Shown here piece after piece: positions 1 to 10,507 of a DNA stretch of 64,000 nt. Within the stretch, counting starts at the first letter, position 1, and every line of letters starts with the position of its first letter. Position numbers and translations under genes: made by a program. The notes under the pieces are model-generated. The model did not search any database and had not been told where the DNA came from. It was given only the letters and a program-made list of their open reading frames with translations. Origin of the DNA: Paraglaciecola algarum (GTDB lineage: Bacteria > Pseudomonadota > Gammaproteobacteria > Enterobacterales > Alteromonadaceae); contig NZ_JAKGAS010000008.1 of assembly GCF_021532655.1 (NCBI RefSeq), positions 1-64,000 of the forward strand, in the 5' to 3' direction.

Positions 1-33
1 TGAACGTCTGACGCTTTTATTGCTTGATGTTTC

Positions 34-54
34 CATAAAGAAGTCCTCTTTATG
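34..54. repeat. Perfect 8-bp inverted repeat
   Basis: CATAAAGA at 34-41 and TCTTTATG at 47-54 form a perfect 8-bp stem with a 5-nt loop. There is no T-run, so it is not a typical terminator. No gene could be assigned to bases 1-90; a neighbouring gene may lie outside the window. Confidence 0.4.
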
Positions 55-89
55 TCAACGTATTTCAGGATGAGACAACATATGAAAAT

Positions 90-121
90 AAAAAAGCCAG
101 ACATAAGTCTGGCTTTTTTTT
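90..121 (-). terminator. Rho-independent terminator of the alpha operon
   Basis: GCCAGAC (96-102), loop ATAA, GTCTGGC (107-113), flanked by A-rich and T-rich runs, so it can work in both directions. It lies directly after the rplQ stop codon and should end the spc/alpha transcript. Confidence 0.85.
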
Positions 122-134
122 ATCTTACGATAAC

Positions 135-536
135 TTATTCCGCTTCAGCTTCTTCAATCTCTTCGACTGCTTCAACTTCAGGGCGGTCAACTAATTCAAC
201 GTAAGCCATAGGAGCTTTGTCACCAGTACGAAATCCACATTTCAAAATGCGAACATACCCACCAGGACGCTCTTCATAACGAGGGCCTAATTCATTGAAT
301 AATTTACCTACAACTTCTTTATCACCAGTACGAGCCATTGCCAAACGACGATTAGCTACACTGTCTTGCTTAGCAAGTGTGATAAGAGGCTCTATTACGC
401 GACGCAATTCTTTCGCTTTTGGTAAAGTTGTTTTAATCAACTCACTTTTAACCAAAGATCCGGCCATGTTTTTAAACATAGCTTGACGATGACTGCTGTT
501 ACGATTTAACTGACGACCACTTTTACGATGGCGCAT
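135..536 (-). CDS. rplQ: 50S ribosomal protein L17
   Basis: L17 is a large-subunit protein near the peptide exit tunnel. The 133-residue product opens with [20 protein letters not shown], the usual L17 N-terminus, and ends in the acidic tail common in gammaproteobacteria. It is the last gene of the alpha operon, 42 bp after rpoA, and is followed by a strong terminator. Expression should follow the operon, under S4 feedback at the rpsM leader. Nothing is unusual. Confidence 0.98.
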   Translation of the reverse strand: MRHRKSGRQLNRNSSHRQAMFKNMAGSLVKSELIKTTLPKAKELRRVIEPLITLAKQDSVANRRLAMARTGDKEVVGKLFNELGPRYEERPGGYVRILKCGFRTGDKAPMAYVELVDRPEVEAVEEIEEAEAE

Positions 537-578
537 AGTTTTATCCTTCTTTACAAATCAGTTTAATTAAAAACTAGA

Positions 579-1568
579 TTAATCTTTTTCTGCGATTGAC
601 TCAGGCGGCCAGTTTTCTAGGCGCATGCCTAGAGACAGTCCACGAGAAGCAAGTACATCTTTAATCTCGGTAAGAGATTTTTTACCTAAGTTAGGAGTTT
701 TTAATAACTCTACTTCGGTACGCTGTACTAGGTCACCAATATATTGAATGGCTTCCGCTTTCAAACAGTTAGCTGAACGAACAGTAAGTTCTAAATCATC
801 AACTGGACGAAGTAAAATCGGATCAAATTCCGGCTTCTCTTCTTTTTCTTCCGGCTCAGAAATATCACGAAGTTCAACAAATGCGTCTAATTGCTCAGCT
901 AAAATTGTAGCTGAACGACGAATTGCTTCTTCCGGGTCAATTGTTCCGTTAGTTTCCATATCAATGATTAACTTATCAAGGTCGGTTCTTTGCTCTACTC
1001 GAGCAGACTCAACATTATAAGCAATTCGTTCTACAGGGCTATATGAAGCATCTACCAATAAACGACCAATAGGACGATCATCTTCTTCTGAAGAGCGGCG
1101 AGTTGATGCAGGAACGTATCCACGACCCATTTCTACTTTAATACGCATGCTGATATCAGCTTCGCCAGTTAAAGTACAAATTAAGTGCTCTGGATTAACA
1201 ATTTCTACATCGCCATCATGCTGGATATCACCAGCTAATACTGGGCCCGCACCGGATTTCACTAGAGTTAGTGTTGCTTCGGTTTTGCCTTCAAGACACA
1301 CGGCTAAACCTTTAAGGTTAAGCAATATCTCGATAACATCTTCTTGTACGCCTTCTTTGGTGCTGTATTCATGTAATACACCATCAATTTCAACTTCTGT
1401 TACAGCACATCCTGGCATTGAAGACAATAGAATGCGACGTAACGCGTTACCTAGCGTATGGCCAAATCCACGCTCTAAAGGTTCAAGTGTGACCTTTGCG
1501 CGAGTTGACGAGACGTTATCAATTTCAACTAATCTTGGTTTTAAGAATTCAGTTACAGAACCCGACAT
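579..1568 (-). CDS. rpoA: RNA polymerase alpha subunit
   Basis: The alpha subunit nucleates RNA polymerase assembly and contacts UP elements and activators. At 329 residues it has the standard length. The N-terminal assembly domain (about 1-235, with [12 protein letters not shown] near residue 40) is followed by an acidic linker ([11 protein letters not shown]) and the C-terminal DNA-binding domain, which has the conserved stretch from RSANCLKAE to [11 protein letters not shown]. It lies between rpsD and rplQ in the canonical alpha operon. Confidence 0.99.
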   Translation of the reverse strand: MSGSVTEFLKPRLVEIDNVSSTRAKVTLEPLERGFGHTLGNALRRILLSSMPGCAVTEVEIDGVLHEYSTKEGVQEDVIEILLNLKGLAVCLEGKTEATLTLVKSGAGPVLAGDIQHDGDVEIVNPEHLICTLTGEADISMRIKVEMGRGYVPASTRRSSEEDDRPIGRLLVDASYSPVERIAYNVESARVEQRTDLDKLIIDMETNGTIDPEEAIRRSATILAEQLDAFVELRDISEPEEKEEKPEFDPILLRPVDDLELTVRSANCLKAEAIQYIGDLVQRTEVELLKTPNLGKKSLTEIKDVLASRGLSLGMRLENWPPESIAEKD

Positions 1569-1590
1569 TGTTTCCTCTCTTCTTTAAGCT

Positions 1591-2211
1591 TTACTTAGAG
1601 TAAAGTTCGACGATCAACTGTTCGTTAATTTCAGCAGATAAATCAGCTCTTTCAGGAACACGTTTAAATGTGCCTTCCATTTTCTTGCTGTCTACTTCAA
1701 TCCAAGTTGGTTTCTCACGCTGATCAGCTAGCTCAAGAGCAGCAACGATACGTGCTTGTTTTTTCGCTTTTTCGCGAACAGACACAACATCATCAGCAGA
1801 AACGTTAAAAGAAGGAACGTTAACAACTTTACCGTTTACCAAAATGGCTTTATGGCTAACTAGTTGACGTGCTTCAGCACGAGTACTAGCAAAACCAATA
1901 CGATATACTACATTGTCTAAACGCTGCTCTAAAAGCTGTAACAAGTTTTCACCTGTGTTGCCTTTTAAGCGTGCTGCTTCTTTATAGTAGTTACGGAATT
2001 GCTTTTCCAATACGCCATACATACGACGTACTTTTTGCTTTTCACGTAATTGAACACCATAGTCTGATAAACGTCCACGACGGGCGCCATGCTGACCAGG
2101 TGCATTATCAATTTTACATTTCGTGTCAATTGCACGAACGCCGCTTTTAAGGAATAAATCTGTTCCTTCGCGACGGCTAAGTTTGAGTTTTGGACCCAAA
2201 TATCTTGCCAT
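1591..2211 (-). CDS. rpsD: 30S ribosomal protein S4
   Basis: S4 is a primary 16S rRNA binder and, in this family, the translational repressor of the alpha operon. The 206-residue product starts [16 protein letters not shown], and its C-terminal half carries the S4 RNA-binding fold ([20 protein letters not shown]). It has no zinc-binding cysteines in the N-terminal region, the usual gammaproteobacterial form. Its target leader is probably the RNA element before rpsM. Confidence 0.98.
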   Translation of the reverse strand: MARYLGPKLKLSRREGTDLFLKSGVRAIDTKCKIDNAPGQHGARRGRLSDYGVQLREKQKVRRMYGVLEKQFRNYYKEAARLKGNTGENLLQLLEQRLDNVVYRIGFASTRAEARQLVSHKAILVNGKVVNVPSFNVSADDVVSVREKAKKQARIVAALELADQREKPTWIEVDSKKMEGTFKRVPERADLSAEINEQLIVELYSK

Positions 2212-2235
2212 GATCTTTCTCCAACTGTCCGTCGA

Positions 2236-2625
2236 TTAAACGCGACGTTTTTTCGGTGGACGACAACCGTTGTGAGGTATAGGTGTCACATCGGTAATAT
2301 TAGTGATTTTATAACCAGCAGCGTTCAAAGCTCGGATTGCAGATTCACGACCTGGACCTGGACCTTTAACGAACACTTCTATGTTTTTCAAACCGTAATC
2401 CTGAGCGGCTGTACCAGCACGTTCAGCAGCTACTTGAGCAGCAAATGGGGTAGATTTACGTGAACCACGGAAACCAGAACCACCTGAAGTTGCCCACGAC
2501 AGAGCGTTGCCCTGACGGTCAGTAATCGTCACTATAGTGTTGTTGAAAGAAGCATGGATATGAGCCATACCATCAGCAACTTGACGTTTTACGCGCTTAC
2601 GCGTTTTGGTTGGTGCTTTAGCCAT
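2236..2625 (-). CDS. rpsK: 30S ribosomal protein S11
   Basis: S11 lies on the 30S platform near the E site. The 129-residue product contains the family signatures [15 protein letters not shown] and [13 protein letters not shown] and ends [10 protein letters not shown]. It sits between rpsM and rpsD, with 12 bp to rpsM, so it is co-transcribed. Length and motifs are normal. Confidence 0.98.
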   Translation of the reverse strand: MAKAPTKTRKRVKRQVADGMAHIHASFNNTIVTITDRQGNALSWATSGGSGFRGSRKSTPFAAQVAAERAGTAAQDYGLKNIEVFVKGPGPGRESAIRALNAAGYKITNITDVTPIPHNGCRPPKKRRV

Positions 2626-2637
2626 AGTATCCCCCGC

Positions 2638-2994
2638 TTATCGTTTTATTGCTTTGCGAGGACCCTTACGGGTACGCGCATTAGTTTTAGTGCGCTGACC
2701 ACGTAGAGGAAGACTACGACGGTGGCGAATACCACGGAAGCAACCTAAGTCCATCAAACGTTTAATACTCATTGATACTTCACGACGTAGATCACCTTCA
2801 ACGGTGAATTTAGCTACTTCATCACGCAACTTATCAATCTGTTCTTCATTAAGATCTTTGATCTTAGTATTCTCTGCAACACCAGCGGCAACACAAATGC
2901 TTTTAGCACGTGTAGAGCCTACACCGTAGATTGCTGATAACGCAATTACAGTATGCTTGTGTTCAGGAATGTTAATGCCAGCGATACGGGCCAT
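2638..2994 (-). CDS. rpsM: 30S ribosomal protein S13
   Basis: S13 is in the 30S head and contacts the P-site tRNA and the 50S subunit. The 118-residue product starts [14 protein letters not shown] and ends in the basic tail [12 protein letters not shown]. It is the first gene of the alpha operon, preceded by a 126-bp leader carrying the conserved S4-responsive structure. A good ribosome-binding sequence (GAGGAG) lies before the ATG. Confidence 0.98.
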   Translation of the reverse strand: MARIAGINIPEHKHTVIALSAIYGVGSTRAKSICVAAGVAENTKIKDLNEEQIDKLRDEVAKFTVEGDLRREVSMSIKRLMDLGCFRGIRHRRSLPLRGQRTKTNARTRKGPRKAIKR

Positions 2995-3075
2995 TAACAG
3001 TACTCCTCTAAATTAATAGTCATTAGCCTAAAAAGCCCGATAGGATACTTACCCAATGACTAAATTGCAATTAAG
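2992..3075 (-). promoter_or_regulatory. Alpha operon translational control element (S4-binding leader)
   Basis: Read on the minus strand, TAGTCATT (from 3055-3062) and AATGACTA (from 3017-3024) form a perfect 8-bp stem. It encloses GTATCCTATCGGGCTTTTTA, which closely resembles the Escherichia coli alpha-operon pseudoknot (GTATCC, then CGGGCTTTT). The element runs into the rpsM ribosome-binding site. By analogy, excess S4 would bind here and block translation of rpsM, rpsK, rpsD and rplQ. The family match is from memory of the E. coli sequence, not from a covariance search. Confidence 0.75.
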
Positions 3076-3120
3076 GATTGAGGCACTAATGTATTTAGTT
3101 GATTCCCCAATCCCCTATGA

Positions 3121-3237
3121 TTAACCTTGCCTTTGCTTATGCTTAGGGTCAGAACTGCAAATCACACGCACAACACCGTTGCGCTTAATGACTTTACAGC
3201 TACGGCAAATCCGCTTGACGGATGCACGAACTTTCAT
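3121..3237 (-). CDS. rpmJ: 50S ribosomal protein L36
   Basis: This 38-codon gene reads [20 protein letters not shown] and ends KHKQRQG. It is the zinc-ribbon form of L36, with ligands Cys11, Cys14, Cys27 and His33. It lies between secY (37 bp upstream) and rpsM, the standard position at the end of the spc operon. A zinc-free paralogue may exist elsewhere but is not in this window. Confidence 0.97.
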   Translation of the reverse strand: MKVRASVKRICRSCKVIKRNGVVRVICSSDPKHKQRQG

Positions 3238-3274
3238 TTCATCACTCCGTAAATAGCTAACTTATCAACTAGGT

Positions 3275-4594
3275 CTAACGACCGTAGCCTTTAAGATTCG
3301 CTTTTTTAAGAACAGACTCATATTGATGTGACATCAAATGTGTCTGCACCTGCGCCATGAAATCCATAATTACCACTACCATAATTAGTAGTGATGTACC
3401 GCCAAAGTAGAATGGAACATTCCAAGCGATAGTCATGAATTCAGGCACTAAACATATAAAGGTTATATAAAGTGCACCAGCCAAAGTTAGGCGTGTCATT
3501 ACTTTATCAACATACTTTGACGTTTGTTCACCAGGGCGAATACCTGGAACGAATGCTCCAGATTTTTTCAAGTTGTCTGCTGTTTCGCGAGGGTTAAACA
3601 CCAACGCAGTATAGAAGAAACAGAAAAATATAATCGCCGCAGCGTAAAACATCACATACAAAGGTTGTCCAGGAGACAACATTAACGCTACATCTTGTAA
3701 CCAAGACATAGATTCATTCTGACCAAACCAAGTAGCAATGGTACTTGGAAACAAAATTATACTTGAAGCAAAGATTGGTGGAATAACACCAGCCATATTA
3801 ACTTTTAAAGGTAAATGCGTGCTTTGAGCAGCAAATACTTTACGACCTTGTTGGCGCTTTGCGTAGTTAACAACAATACGTCGTTGTCCACGTTCAACAA
3901 ACACAACAAAATAAGTTACGGCGGCAACAATCACACCTATTAACAACAAGAACAATAAGTTAATTTCACCTTGTCTAGCTTGTTCTGCAATATTACCTAG
4001 AGCAGATGGCAAACCAGATACAATACCGGCAAAAATCAGAATAGAGATACCATTACCAATACCTCGCTCTGTAATTTGTTCACCTAACCACATAAGGAAC
4101 ATAGTTCCCGTGACTAAGCTCACTACTGCTGTAAAGTAAAAACCGAAACCGGGGTTCATTACCAAACCCTGCATCAAGTTAGGTAAGTTAGTCGCAATAC
4201 CAATCGCTTGGAAAGTCGCTAATACTAAAGTGAAATACCTAGTATATTGACTAATTTTGCGTTTACCGGCTTCGCCTTCCTTTTTCAACTCCATCATAGG
4301 TGGATGCATCACAGTTAATAACTGAATAATGATGGAAGCTGTTATATAAGGCATAATGCCTAGGGCTAGAACTGATGCGCGTTCAAGAGCACCACCGGAG
4401 AACATGTTAAACATCTCTACGATAGTGCCTTTTTGTTGGTCAAATAATTCAGCCAACACCGCAGCATCAATACCAGGAATAGGTACGAAAGAACCTAACC
4501 TAAATACTATGATCGCACCAAGTACGAACAACAATCTTGATTTAAGCTCGCTCAAGCCGCCTTTGGCGCCTGAGTCCTGTCCTGGTTTAGCCAT
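3275..4594 (-). CDS. secY: Protein translocase subunit SecY
   Basis: SecY is the channel subunit of the SecYEG translocon in the inner membrane. The 439-residue product has ten hydrophobic segments by eye, plug and pore elements near the N-terminus (FVPIPGID), and conserved [16 protein letters not shown] in the middle. It is in its usual place after rplO (5-bp gap) and before rpmJ. Length matches the family. Confidence 0.98.
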   Translation of the reverse strand: MAKPGQDSGAKGGLSELKSRLLFVLGAIIVFRLGSFVPIPGIDAAVLAELFDQQKGTIVEMFNMFSGGALERASVLALGIMPYITASIIIQLLTVMHPPMMELKKEGEAGKRKISQYTRYFTLVLATFQAIGIATNLPNLMQGLVMNPGFGFYFTAVVSLVTGTMFLMWLGEQITERGIGNGISILIFAGIVSGLPSALGNIAEQARQGEINLLFLLLIGVIVAAVTYFVVFVERGQRRIVVNYAKRQQGRKVFAAQSTHLPLKVNMAGVIPPIFASSIILFPSTIATWFGQNESMSWLQDVALMLSPGQPLYVMFYAAAIIFFCFFYTALVFNPRETADNLKKSGAFVPGIRPGEQTSKYVDKVMTRLTLAGALYITFICLVPEFMTIAWNVPFYFGGTSLLIMVVVIMDFMAQVQTHLMSHQYESVLKKANLKGYGR

Positions 4595-4599
4595 CTAGC

Positions 4600-5034
4600 C
4601 TATTCCTCTACTTTACCGCCAGCCGCATTGATTGCTTCAAGTGCGCCCTTTGATACCTTTAAACCACTAACCGTAACGGCACGTGAAATGTCACCACTTT
4701 TCATTACTTTAACGAACAAGATCTCTTTCTTAATAAGACCTGCTGCTTTTAAAGTTTCAAGTGAAACCACTTCGCCTTCAACCTTAGCAATTTCACTCAA
4801 CGTAACTTGGTCAGAAACCAAAGACTTACGCGAAGTGAAACCGAACTTAGGTAGACGACGTTGGATTGGCATTTGTCCGCCTTCAAAACCAGGTTTTACA
4901 GAACCGCCTGAGCGAGACTTTTGACCTTTGTGACCACGGCCACCAGTTTTTCCAAGACCAGAGCCCATACCGCGACCCACACGTTTACCAGAATTTTTTG
5001 CTCCAGGTGCAGGAGCAAGAGTATTAAGTCTCAT
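4600..5034 (-). CDS. rplO: 50S ribosomal protein L15
   Basis: L15 is a late-assembly 50S protein. The 144-residue product has the glycine- and arginine-rich N-terminal extension ([20 protein letters not shown]) that threads into 23S rRNA, followed by a globular C-terminal domain. It sits 3 bp after rpmD and 5 bp before secY. Standard spc operon gene. Confidence 0.98.
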   Translation of the reverse strand: MRLNTLAPAPGAKNSGKRVGRGMGSGLGKTGGRGHKGQKSRSGGSVKPGFEGGQMPIQRRLPKFGFTSRKSLVSDQVTLSEIAKVEGEVVSLETLKAAGLIKKEILFVKVMKSGDISRAVTVSGLKVSKGALEAINAAGGKVEE

Positions 5035-5037
5035 CTG

Positions 5038-5217
5038 TTACTCCTCCACTACTTCAACCATGTAAAATACACGGTTGATCATGCCACGGACAGAAGGGGT
5101 GTCTTCTAGTTCACGAACATGACCGATGCGACGTAAACCTAAACCTGTAAGCGTAGCTTTGTGCTTAGGTAGACGACCGATAGAGCTTTTAGTTTGCTTT
5201 ACTTTAATCGTAGCCAT
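5038..5217 (-). CDS. rpmD: 50S ribosomal protein L30
   Basis: L30 is a small 50S protein. The start is placed at the ATG at 5217 ([15 protein letters not shown]), giving 59 residues. An in-frame TTG two codons upstream is possible, but the GGGGTAA ribosome-binding sequence inside the end of rpsE fits the ATG. The core [11 protein letters not shown] is typical. It sits between rpsE and rplO. Confidence 0.96.
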   Translation of the reverse strand: MATIKVKQTKSSIGRLPKHKATLTGLGLRRIGHVRELEDTPSVRGMINRVFYMVEVVEE

Positions 5218-5223
5218 GTTCAA

Positions 5224-5727
5224 TTACCCCAAAATCTGCGATACAGATAATCCACGTTTAGCAGCAACTGATTCAGGCGAATTCATTTCTGTCAACGCAT
5301 TGATAGTTGCACGCACAACGTTAATTGGATTGGTTGATCCGTAACATTTTGAAAGTACGTTTTGTACACCAGACACTTCAAGTACTGCACGCATCGCACC
5401 ACCAGCAATAATACCGGTACCTTCAGATGCAGGCTGCATGTAAACTTTAGAGCCTGAGTGACGACCTTTAATCGGATGTTGTAGTGTGTTGCCATTAAGA
5501 TCAACAGTCACAAGATTGCGACGTGCTTTTTCCATAGCTTTTTGGATTGCAGCAGGCACTTCACGTGCTTTACCGTAACCAAAACCAACACGACCATTAC
5601 CGTCACCTACTACTGTCAAAGCAGTAAAGCTAAAGATACGACCACCTTTAACTACTTTAGATACACGGTTCACAGCGATTAATTTTTCCAACAAGTCGCC
5701 TTGTTGTTGAGCTTCTACTTTAGCCAT
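5224..5727 (-). CDS. rpsE: 30S ribosomal protein S5
   Basis: S5 helps decoding accuracy and the mRNA helicase activity of the 30S subunit. The 167-residue product has the double-stranded RNA-binding N-terminal domain ([20 protein letters not shown]) and the C-terminal domain with [15 protein letters not shown]. It lies between rplR (9-bp gap) and rpmD (6-bp gap). Normal in every respect. Confidence 0.98.
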   Translation of the reverse strand: MAKVEAQQQGDLLEKLIAVNRVSKVVKGGRIFSFTALTVVGDGNGRVGFGYGKAREVPAAIQKAMEKARRNLVTVDLNGNTLQHPIKGRHSGSKVYMQPASEGTGIIAGGAMRAVLEVSGVQNVLSKCYGSTNPINVVRATINALTEMNSPESVAAKRGLSVSQILG

Positions 5728-5736
5728 AATTAACTC

Positions 5737-6090
5737 CTAGAACTGAAGACCAGCTTCGCGAGCTGCATCAGCCAATGCTTTAACGCGACCGTGATATTTA
5801 AACCCACTACGGTCAAAAGCAACTGATTTGATGCCTTTTTCTATAGCGCGTTCTGCGATCGCCTTACCAATAGCTGCTGCTGCCGCTGAATTACCAGTGC
5901 CTTTAAGGCTACTAGCTAGTTCAGTTTCAACTGTTGAAGCCGACGCCAATACTTCAGCACCGCTTGGAGCGATTAACTGAGCGTATATGTGACGCGGTGT
6001 GCGGTTAACAACCAAACGGTGCGCTGCCAATTCACTAATTTTTTTACGTGCACGAGTAGCGCGACGTAAACGAGCTGATTTTTTATCCAT
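5737..6090 (-). CDS. rplR: 50S ribosomal protein L18
   Basis: L18 binds 5S rRNA together with L5. The 117-residue product starts [17 protein letters not shown] and contains the conserved [11 protein letters not shown] and [20 protein letters not shown]. It sits between rplF and rpsE with short gaps. Standard length and composition. Confidence 0.98.
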   Translation of the reverse strand: MDKKSARLRRATRARKKISELAAHRLVVNRTPRHIYAQLIAPSGAEVLASASTVETELASSLKGTGNSAAAAAIGKAIAERAIEKGIKSVAFDRSGFKYHGRVKALADAAREAGLQF

Positions 6091-6101
6091 CTTACTGACT
6101 C

Positions 6102-6638
6102 CTACTTCTTCTTAGCTTCTTTGCGACGCACAACTTCATCAGCGTAACGAACACCTTTACCTTTATAAGGCTCTGGCGGACGATAAGCGCGAATGTTAGC
6201 TGCAACCTGACCTATCAACTGCTTATCAACGCCTTTAACGATGATTTCAGTTTGACTAGGAGTTTCAACAGAAATACCTTCAGGCATTTCATATGCAACA
6301 GGATGTGAAAAACCTAGAGTTAGATTTAGTTTTTTACCTTGTGCTTGAGCACGGTAACCAACACCATTTAACAATAATTTTTTCTCAAAACCTTCAGCTA
6401 CACCAACAATCATGTTGTTTAATAATGAGCGAGCTGTACCAGCTTGAGCCCAACCGTTAACTGCATTCTCTTCACGAGGAGCAACTTTAAGTTGTGCGTC
6501 TTCTTGTACTACTTCAACTACTTCATTAAATACACGAGTTAGCGTGCCATTTTTACCTTTAACTGTGACCTCTTGACCAGCGATAGTAACTTCTACGCCA
6601 GACAACACATCAACAGGAGCTTTTGCTATACGTGACAT
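6102..6638 (-). CDS. rplF: 50S ribosomal protein L6
   Basis: L6 sits at the base of the L7/L12 stalk near the GTPase centre. The 178-residue product carries the two tandem L6 domains; the second ends with the signature from [20 protein letters not shown]. It lies 10 bp after rpsH and 11 bp before rplR. Normal length. Confidence 0.98.
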   Translation of the reverse strand: MSRIAKAPVDVLSGVEVTIAGQEVTVKGKNGTLTRVFNEVVEVVQEDAQLKVAPREENAVNGWAQAGTARSLLNNMIVGVAEGFEKKLLLNGVGYRAQAQGKKLNLTLGFSHPVAYEMPEGISVETPSQTEIIVKGVDKQLIGQVAANIRAYRPPEPYKGKGVRYADEVVRRKEAKKK

Positions 6639-6648
6639 TTTATTCCCC

Positions 6649-7041
6649 TTACGCTACGTAGCCGATGATCTCACCACCCATGCCCGCTTTACGCGCTGCA
6701 CGGTCAGTCATCACACCTTTAGAGGTAGACACGATAGCCACACCTAAACCACCCATAACTTTTGGCAACTCATCTTTTTTCTTATAGATGCGTAGACCAG
6801 GGCGACTTACGCGCTCAATGCTCTCGATTACTTTTTTGCCTTCAAAGTACTTTAACGTTACTTCTAAAACAGGCTTAACGTCACCAGAAATAGCGAAGTC
6901 TGAAATATAACCTTCTTCTTTAAGTACGTTTGCGATAGCAACACGAACTTTAGAAGACGGCATAGATACAGAAACCTTGCTAGCCATCTGGCCGTTACGT
7001 ACGCGGGTAAACATATCCGCGATAGGATCTTGCATACTCAT
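6649..7041 (-). CDS. rpsH: 30S ribosomal protein S8
   Basis: S8 binds the central domain of 16S rRNA and, in E. coli, represses the spc operon by binding near the rplE start. The 130-residue product starts [18 protein letters not shown] and ends with the signature [20 protein letters not shown]. No clear S8 target could be identified by eye before rplE here. Confidence 0.98.
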   Translation of the reverse strand: MSMQDPIADMFTRVRNGQMASKVSVSMPSSKVRVAIANVLKEEGYISDFAISGDVKPVLEVTLKYFEGKKVIESIERVSRPGLRIYKKKDELPKVMGGLGVAIVSTSKGVMTDRAARKAGMGGEIIGYVA

Positions 7042-7053
7042 ATCAGCTACCCC

Positions 7054-7359
7054 TTACCAACTGGCTTTTTTCAAGCCAGGCACTTCACCGCGCATCGCTG
7101 CTTCACGCAACTTGATACGACTCATGCCAAACTTGCGTAGGAAACCATGTGGACGACCTGTAATGTTGCAGCGGTTACGCTTACGACTTACAGATGAATC
7201 ACGTGGCAGTTGTTGCAGCTTAAGAACAGCGTCCCAACGTTCTTCGTCAGAAGAGTTGACACCGCTGATAGTAGCTTTAAGTTCAGCGCGTTTTACCGCG
7301 TACTTAGCAGCTAGCTTGGCGCGTTTAACTTCGCGCGCTTTCATTGATTCTTTTGCCAT
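7054..7359 (-). CDS. rpsN: 30S ribosomal protein S14
   Basis: S14 is in the 30S head. The 101-residue product is the long, zinc-independent form: the region corresponding to the CxxC motifs of the short form reads [17 protein letters not shown]. It starts [17 protein letters not shown]. It lies between rplE and rpsH in the spc operon. Confidence 0.98.
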   Translation of the reverse strand: MAKESMKAREVKRAKLAAKYAVKRAELKATISGVNSSDEERWDAVLKLQQLPRDSSVSRKRNRCNITGRPHGFLRKFGMSRIKLREAAMRGEVPGLKKASW

Positions 7360-7370
7360 AACCCTACACC

Positions 7371-7910
7371 TTACTTTTTAAACGGGAAGTTAAACGCGCT
7401 TAATAAAGCGTGTGCTTCCGCATCGGTTTGTGCGCTGGTAGTGATAGTAATATCCATACCGCGTATCTTATCCACTTTATCGAAGTCGATTTCAGGGAAG
7501 ATAATTTGCTCACGAACACCCATGCTATAGTTACCACGACCATCAAATGACTTAGGATTTAAGCCACGGAAATCGCGGATACGAGGAATTGCTATAGAAA
7601 CTAAACGTTCAAAGAATTCCCACATACGTTCACCACGTAGGGTTACTTTACAGCCAATCGGATAACCTTCACGGATTTTAAAGCCCGCTACAGATTTACG
7701 GGCAACAGTTACAATAGGCTTTTGACCAGCAATTGCTTGCATGTCAGCCGTGGCATTTTCCAATACCTTCTTGTCTGCTACCGCTTCACCTAAACCCATG
7801 TTTAGAGTGATTTTATCAATCCGAGGGACTTGCATGACGCTTTTGTACTCGAACTGCTTAGCAAGTTCGGCTACAACTGAGTCTTTATAGAAATCATGCA
7901 GTTTCGCCAT
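7371..7910 (-). CDS. rplE: 50S ribosomal protein L5
   Basis: L5 binds 5S rRNA and contacts the P-site tRNA. The start is taken as ATG at 7910 ([13 protein letters not shown], 179 residues), because GGAGAG lies just upstream and family members start here; an in-frame TTG four codons earlier gives a less likely longer form. The signature from [16 protein letters not shown] is present. Confidence 0.97.
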   Translation of the reverse strand: MAKLHDFYKDSVVAELAKQFEYKSVMQVPRIDKITLNMGLGEAVADKKVLENATADMQAIAGQKPIVTVARKSVAGFKIREGYPIGCKVTLRGERMWEFFERLVSIAIPRIRDFRGLNPKSFDGRGNYSMGVREQIIFPEIDFDKVDKIRGMDITITTSAQTDAEAHALLSAFNFPFKK

Positions 7911-7926
7911 CGTTCTCTCCAATTAA

Positions 7927-8241
7927 TTAAACTAGTTCGCCGTCTGATTTGAAGAAACGAACTTTCTTCTCATCTTCAAGACGGAAACCTATACGATCTG
8001 CTTTGCCCGATTTAGGGTTGAAGATCGCTACATTTGATACGTGAATTGATGCTTCTTTCTCAATAACGCCACCAGCTTCACCCAATTGAGGGTTTGGCTT
8101 TTGATGTTTTTTGATTAGGTTCACACCTTCAACGATTAGACGGTCAGCACCAGGAATAACTTTAAGCACTTTGCCTTGTTTTCCTTTGTCTTTACCAGCT
8201 AAAACGATGATTTCATCATCACGACGAATTTTATTAGCCAT
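7927..8241 (-). CDS. rplX: 50S ribosomal protein L24
   Basis: L24 is an assembly initiator of the 50S subunit. The 104-residue product starts [20 protein letters not shown], with the KOW motif in the first 40 residues, and has the [14 protein letters not shown] signature. It is the second gene of the spc operon, 12 bp after rplN. Confidence 0.98.
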   Translation of the reverse strand: MANKIRRDDEIIVLAGKDKGKQGKVLKVIPGADRLIVEGVNLIKKHQKPNPQLGEAGGVIEKEASIHVSNVAIFNPKSGKADRIGFRLEDEKKVRFFKSDGELV

Positions 8242-8253
8242 ATCGTGACTCCT

Positions 8254-8619
8254 TTATAGTACCTCAGGGGCTAACGAGACAATCTTCATGTTATTCACAC
8301 GAAGTTCACGAGTAACCGGACCAAAGATACGCGTACCAATCGGTTGCTGGTTTGCATTAAGCAAAACAGCCGCGTTGCTATCAAAACGGATTGAAGATCC
8401 GTCAGGACGACGTACGCCTTTTCTAGTACGCACCACCACTGCAGTTAGTACATCACCTTTTTTTACTTTACCGCGAGGAATTGCTTCCTTAACAGTAACT
8501 TTAATGATGTCACCAATATGTGCATAACGGCGATGCGAGCCACCAAGAACCTTAATACACTGAACCCTGCGAGCGCCAGAATTGTCGGCAACATCCAGGT
8601 TAGTTTGCATTTGGATCAT
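8254..8619 (-). CDS. rplN: 50S ribosomal protein L14
   Basis: L14 lies at the subunit interface. The 121-residue product starts [20 protein letters not shown] and has the signature from [20 protein letters not shown]. It is the first ribosomal gene of the cluster here. rpsQ, rpmC and rplP, the usual upstream neighbours, are missing, so the spc operon must be driven from its own promoter in the 309 bp upstream. Confidence 0.98.
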   Translation of the reverse strand: MIQMQTNLDVADNSGARRVQCIKVLGGSHRRYAHIGDIIKVTVKEAIPRGKVKKGDVLTAVVVRTRKGVRRPDGSSIRFDSNAAVLLNANQQPIGTRIFGPVTRELRVNNMKIVSLAPEVL

Positions 8620-8928
8620 GTTAGTGCTCCGCTGTTAAATTAAGACTCTCACGAGTCGTTTATACTGTAAAAAAACAACCAAATGCTGCTTTTTTATACA
8701 TACCCCTGTCAAAAGGGCGCGAAATACTAACAGAAAGTGGAGTGCGTGGATAGTTTAATTTCAAATTTATTTAGAGTTATCAATATTGAATGTAGAGGCA
8801 GTCGTAAAAGGAGATTTAGTTCTGAGTTTTAATGCGATTTAATAACAAATCTAAAACATAGGTGGTCTGATAGCTTATTATTTTTAAAGTTAACCTATAG
8901 CGCCACGATTGGCGCTAAAGGCTCATTA
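8620..8928 (-). promoter_or_regulatory. Noncoding leader region of the spc operon
   Basis: No open frame of note is present in these 309 bases. On the minus strand a TAGTAT -10-like hexamer (8724-8729) is followed by a GC-rich stretch GCGCCC (8715-8720), reminiscent of the discriminators of stringently controlled promoters; no good -35 box is visible. Further TATAAA-like sequences lie at about 8660 and 8697. The exact promoter is uncertain. The end nearest 8928 holds the hairpin listed separately. Confidence 0.4.
8899..8916 (-). terminator. Hairpin after the lipoprotein gene, possible terminator
   Basis: AGCGCCA (8899-8905), loop CGAT, TGGCGCT (8910-8916): a 7-bp GC-rich stem just past the stop of the minus-strand lipoprotein gene. 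There is no strong T-run, so termination is only plausible. Confidence 0.4.
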
Positions 8929-10308
8929 TTAAAGTAAAGTCAATTTATATCCACTAGGTGCATCTAAATCACTTTCAATGGTAACTATATAAAGTTTATC
9001 TTCATTAATACCTAGTAAAGGAGTGCGATCCAATAGCGTTTTAGAGCCATTATCGTCAGTATGAATTGCAATAAGCTCATAAAAATCGCTAGGAACACTG
9101 AGCTCTCTAGCCTTGCCAAATTCAAGTGATGTTATTTTGTACTTTGCACTATCTATAGTTTCATTACTCTTCACAAAATATAAGGAAATATTTTGCAATG
9201 TATTTTGCAGATTAACTACGTTGAGCTGTTTGGTAAAAGCTTGAGCAACACCGTCTTCTATAAACTCTAGTGTTGTTAACGCATTATCTTCATCTTGATA
9301 AATAACGATAGCTTTACTGACTCCCTTATTTAAAGTAACTAATCGACTATTAAACTTTAACTCAGGATTTTGTTTAGATAGGGCTGAAATACGGTAATCG
9401 CCAAATTCAATTTCAGTAAACTCACTAATAGAATTAGCTAAAAGCGTAAATTCATTTGACACATTGCCAGAACTATCTCCCATGAATGAAATTTCCATTT
9501 CATTTTGACCATCTAAACTATTATATACACGGTATTGTGCTGGGGAATTTACATGGGAGTATTTACCAACACTGGTAGAATTGGAGATAATATCTAAGTT
9601 TAGTTGATTATCGATTATCCCATTAGACTCTCGAATACTGACTATATATTCCGTAGCTGAGCGCAGGTTAATTTCAGAACTTTCAAATAAAACTTGCTGA
9701 CTGCCTGGCTCTGTCATAAATAGAATAAAACTGCCTATATCAAAATCTGAACTGTCTTCATCACCCGCCCAGTAATTCAATTCTTCCAAAGCACCAAAAT
9801 CAACTGTCCCCATAAAGTTGGCATTAACAAAATCAACACCTTCCTCTGCCATATATAAATCAAAACTAGCTTCATTCGACACATTAGAGGTGGCGAATAA
9901 TCTGAAATGTTGATTTAACTCTTTAAATTCAAACTCATATTCGTGCACACTAGCTGAATCAATATCACCAGTTAAGACTAATAATGTCTTTTTATTGTTA
10001 GCCAATTGGACTGTAATATCTTCAACCACAACTTCACTACCATCTAACTCAGTTCTAAAGAGTTGTAATTCATGCTCGCCTGATACTAAATTCACAATTT
10101 GAGTGGCGTCGCCATAACCAGCGTGACCTAACCCCTGCTTATCGATATCTCTTAAACTAATCGAAGGACTATTACTGGAGGCATTATAAAATTGCAATAT
10201 TGTCTTTTCATCTTCTTGAGTGTCCGGAGTATCATCCGATCCACTACAAGCAGTAATCAAAGAAATAACTATAAGTAACAATCTCGTTCGTCTAAAAATA
10301 CTTACCAT
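8929..10308 (-). CDS. Predicted lipoprotein, DUF4397-like
   Basis: The 459-residue product has a type II signal peptide with lipobox LITAC (lipid-modified Cys21), followed by an acidic spacer and then beta-rich sequence. FYNASSNSPSISLRDI and similar segments resemble DUF4397 repeats, extracytoplasmic domains of unknown role. No catalytic motif is seen. It stands alone between the ribosomal cluster and an acyl-CoA ligase, in the position where the S10 operon would often be. The family call is by eye only; the lipoprotein call is firm. Confidence 0.6.
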   Translation of the reverse strand: MVSIFRRTRLLLIVISLITACSGSDDTPDTQEDEKTILQFYNASSNSPSISLRDIDKQGLGHAGYGDATQIVNLVSGEHELQLFRTELDGSEVVVEDITVQLANNKKTLLVLTGDIDSASVHEYEFEFKELNQHFRLFATSNVSNEASFDLYMAEEGVDFVNANFMGTVDFGALEELNYWAGDEDSSDFDIGSFILFMTEPGSQQVLFESSEINLRSATEYIVSIRESNGIIDNQLNLDIISNSTSVGKYSHVNSPAQYRVYNSLDGQNEMEISFMGDSSGNVSNEFTLLANSISEFTEIEFGDYRISALSKQNPELKFNSRLVTLNKGVSKAIVIYQDEDNALTTLEFIEDGVAQAFTKQLNVVNLQNTLQNISLYFVKSNETIDSAKYKITSLEFGKARELSVPSDFYELIAIHTDDNGSKTLLDRTPLLGINEDKLYIVTIESDLDAPSGYKLTLL

Positions 10309-10507
10309 TTTAAAACCATTCCATAACTAAATATAAAGTGGTTGTTTTATACGGGCACCAGAACTAATTTACTGTTTAAAAATGTATTTATACTTAATCA
10401 ATTTGTAACTGAGTGACTATTCAATAAGCAGGTTGCGAAAAACTGCTTCAGACAATATTTTTATGTTAGATACATTAAAACAAGCCTACCGCTTAACTCC
10501 AATAAAA

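Noticed and set aside
1..60. A gene at the left end
   Set aside because: No frame with start, stop and recognisable sequence could be supported; only an inverted repeat is seen.
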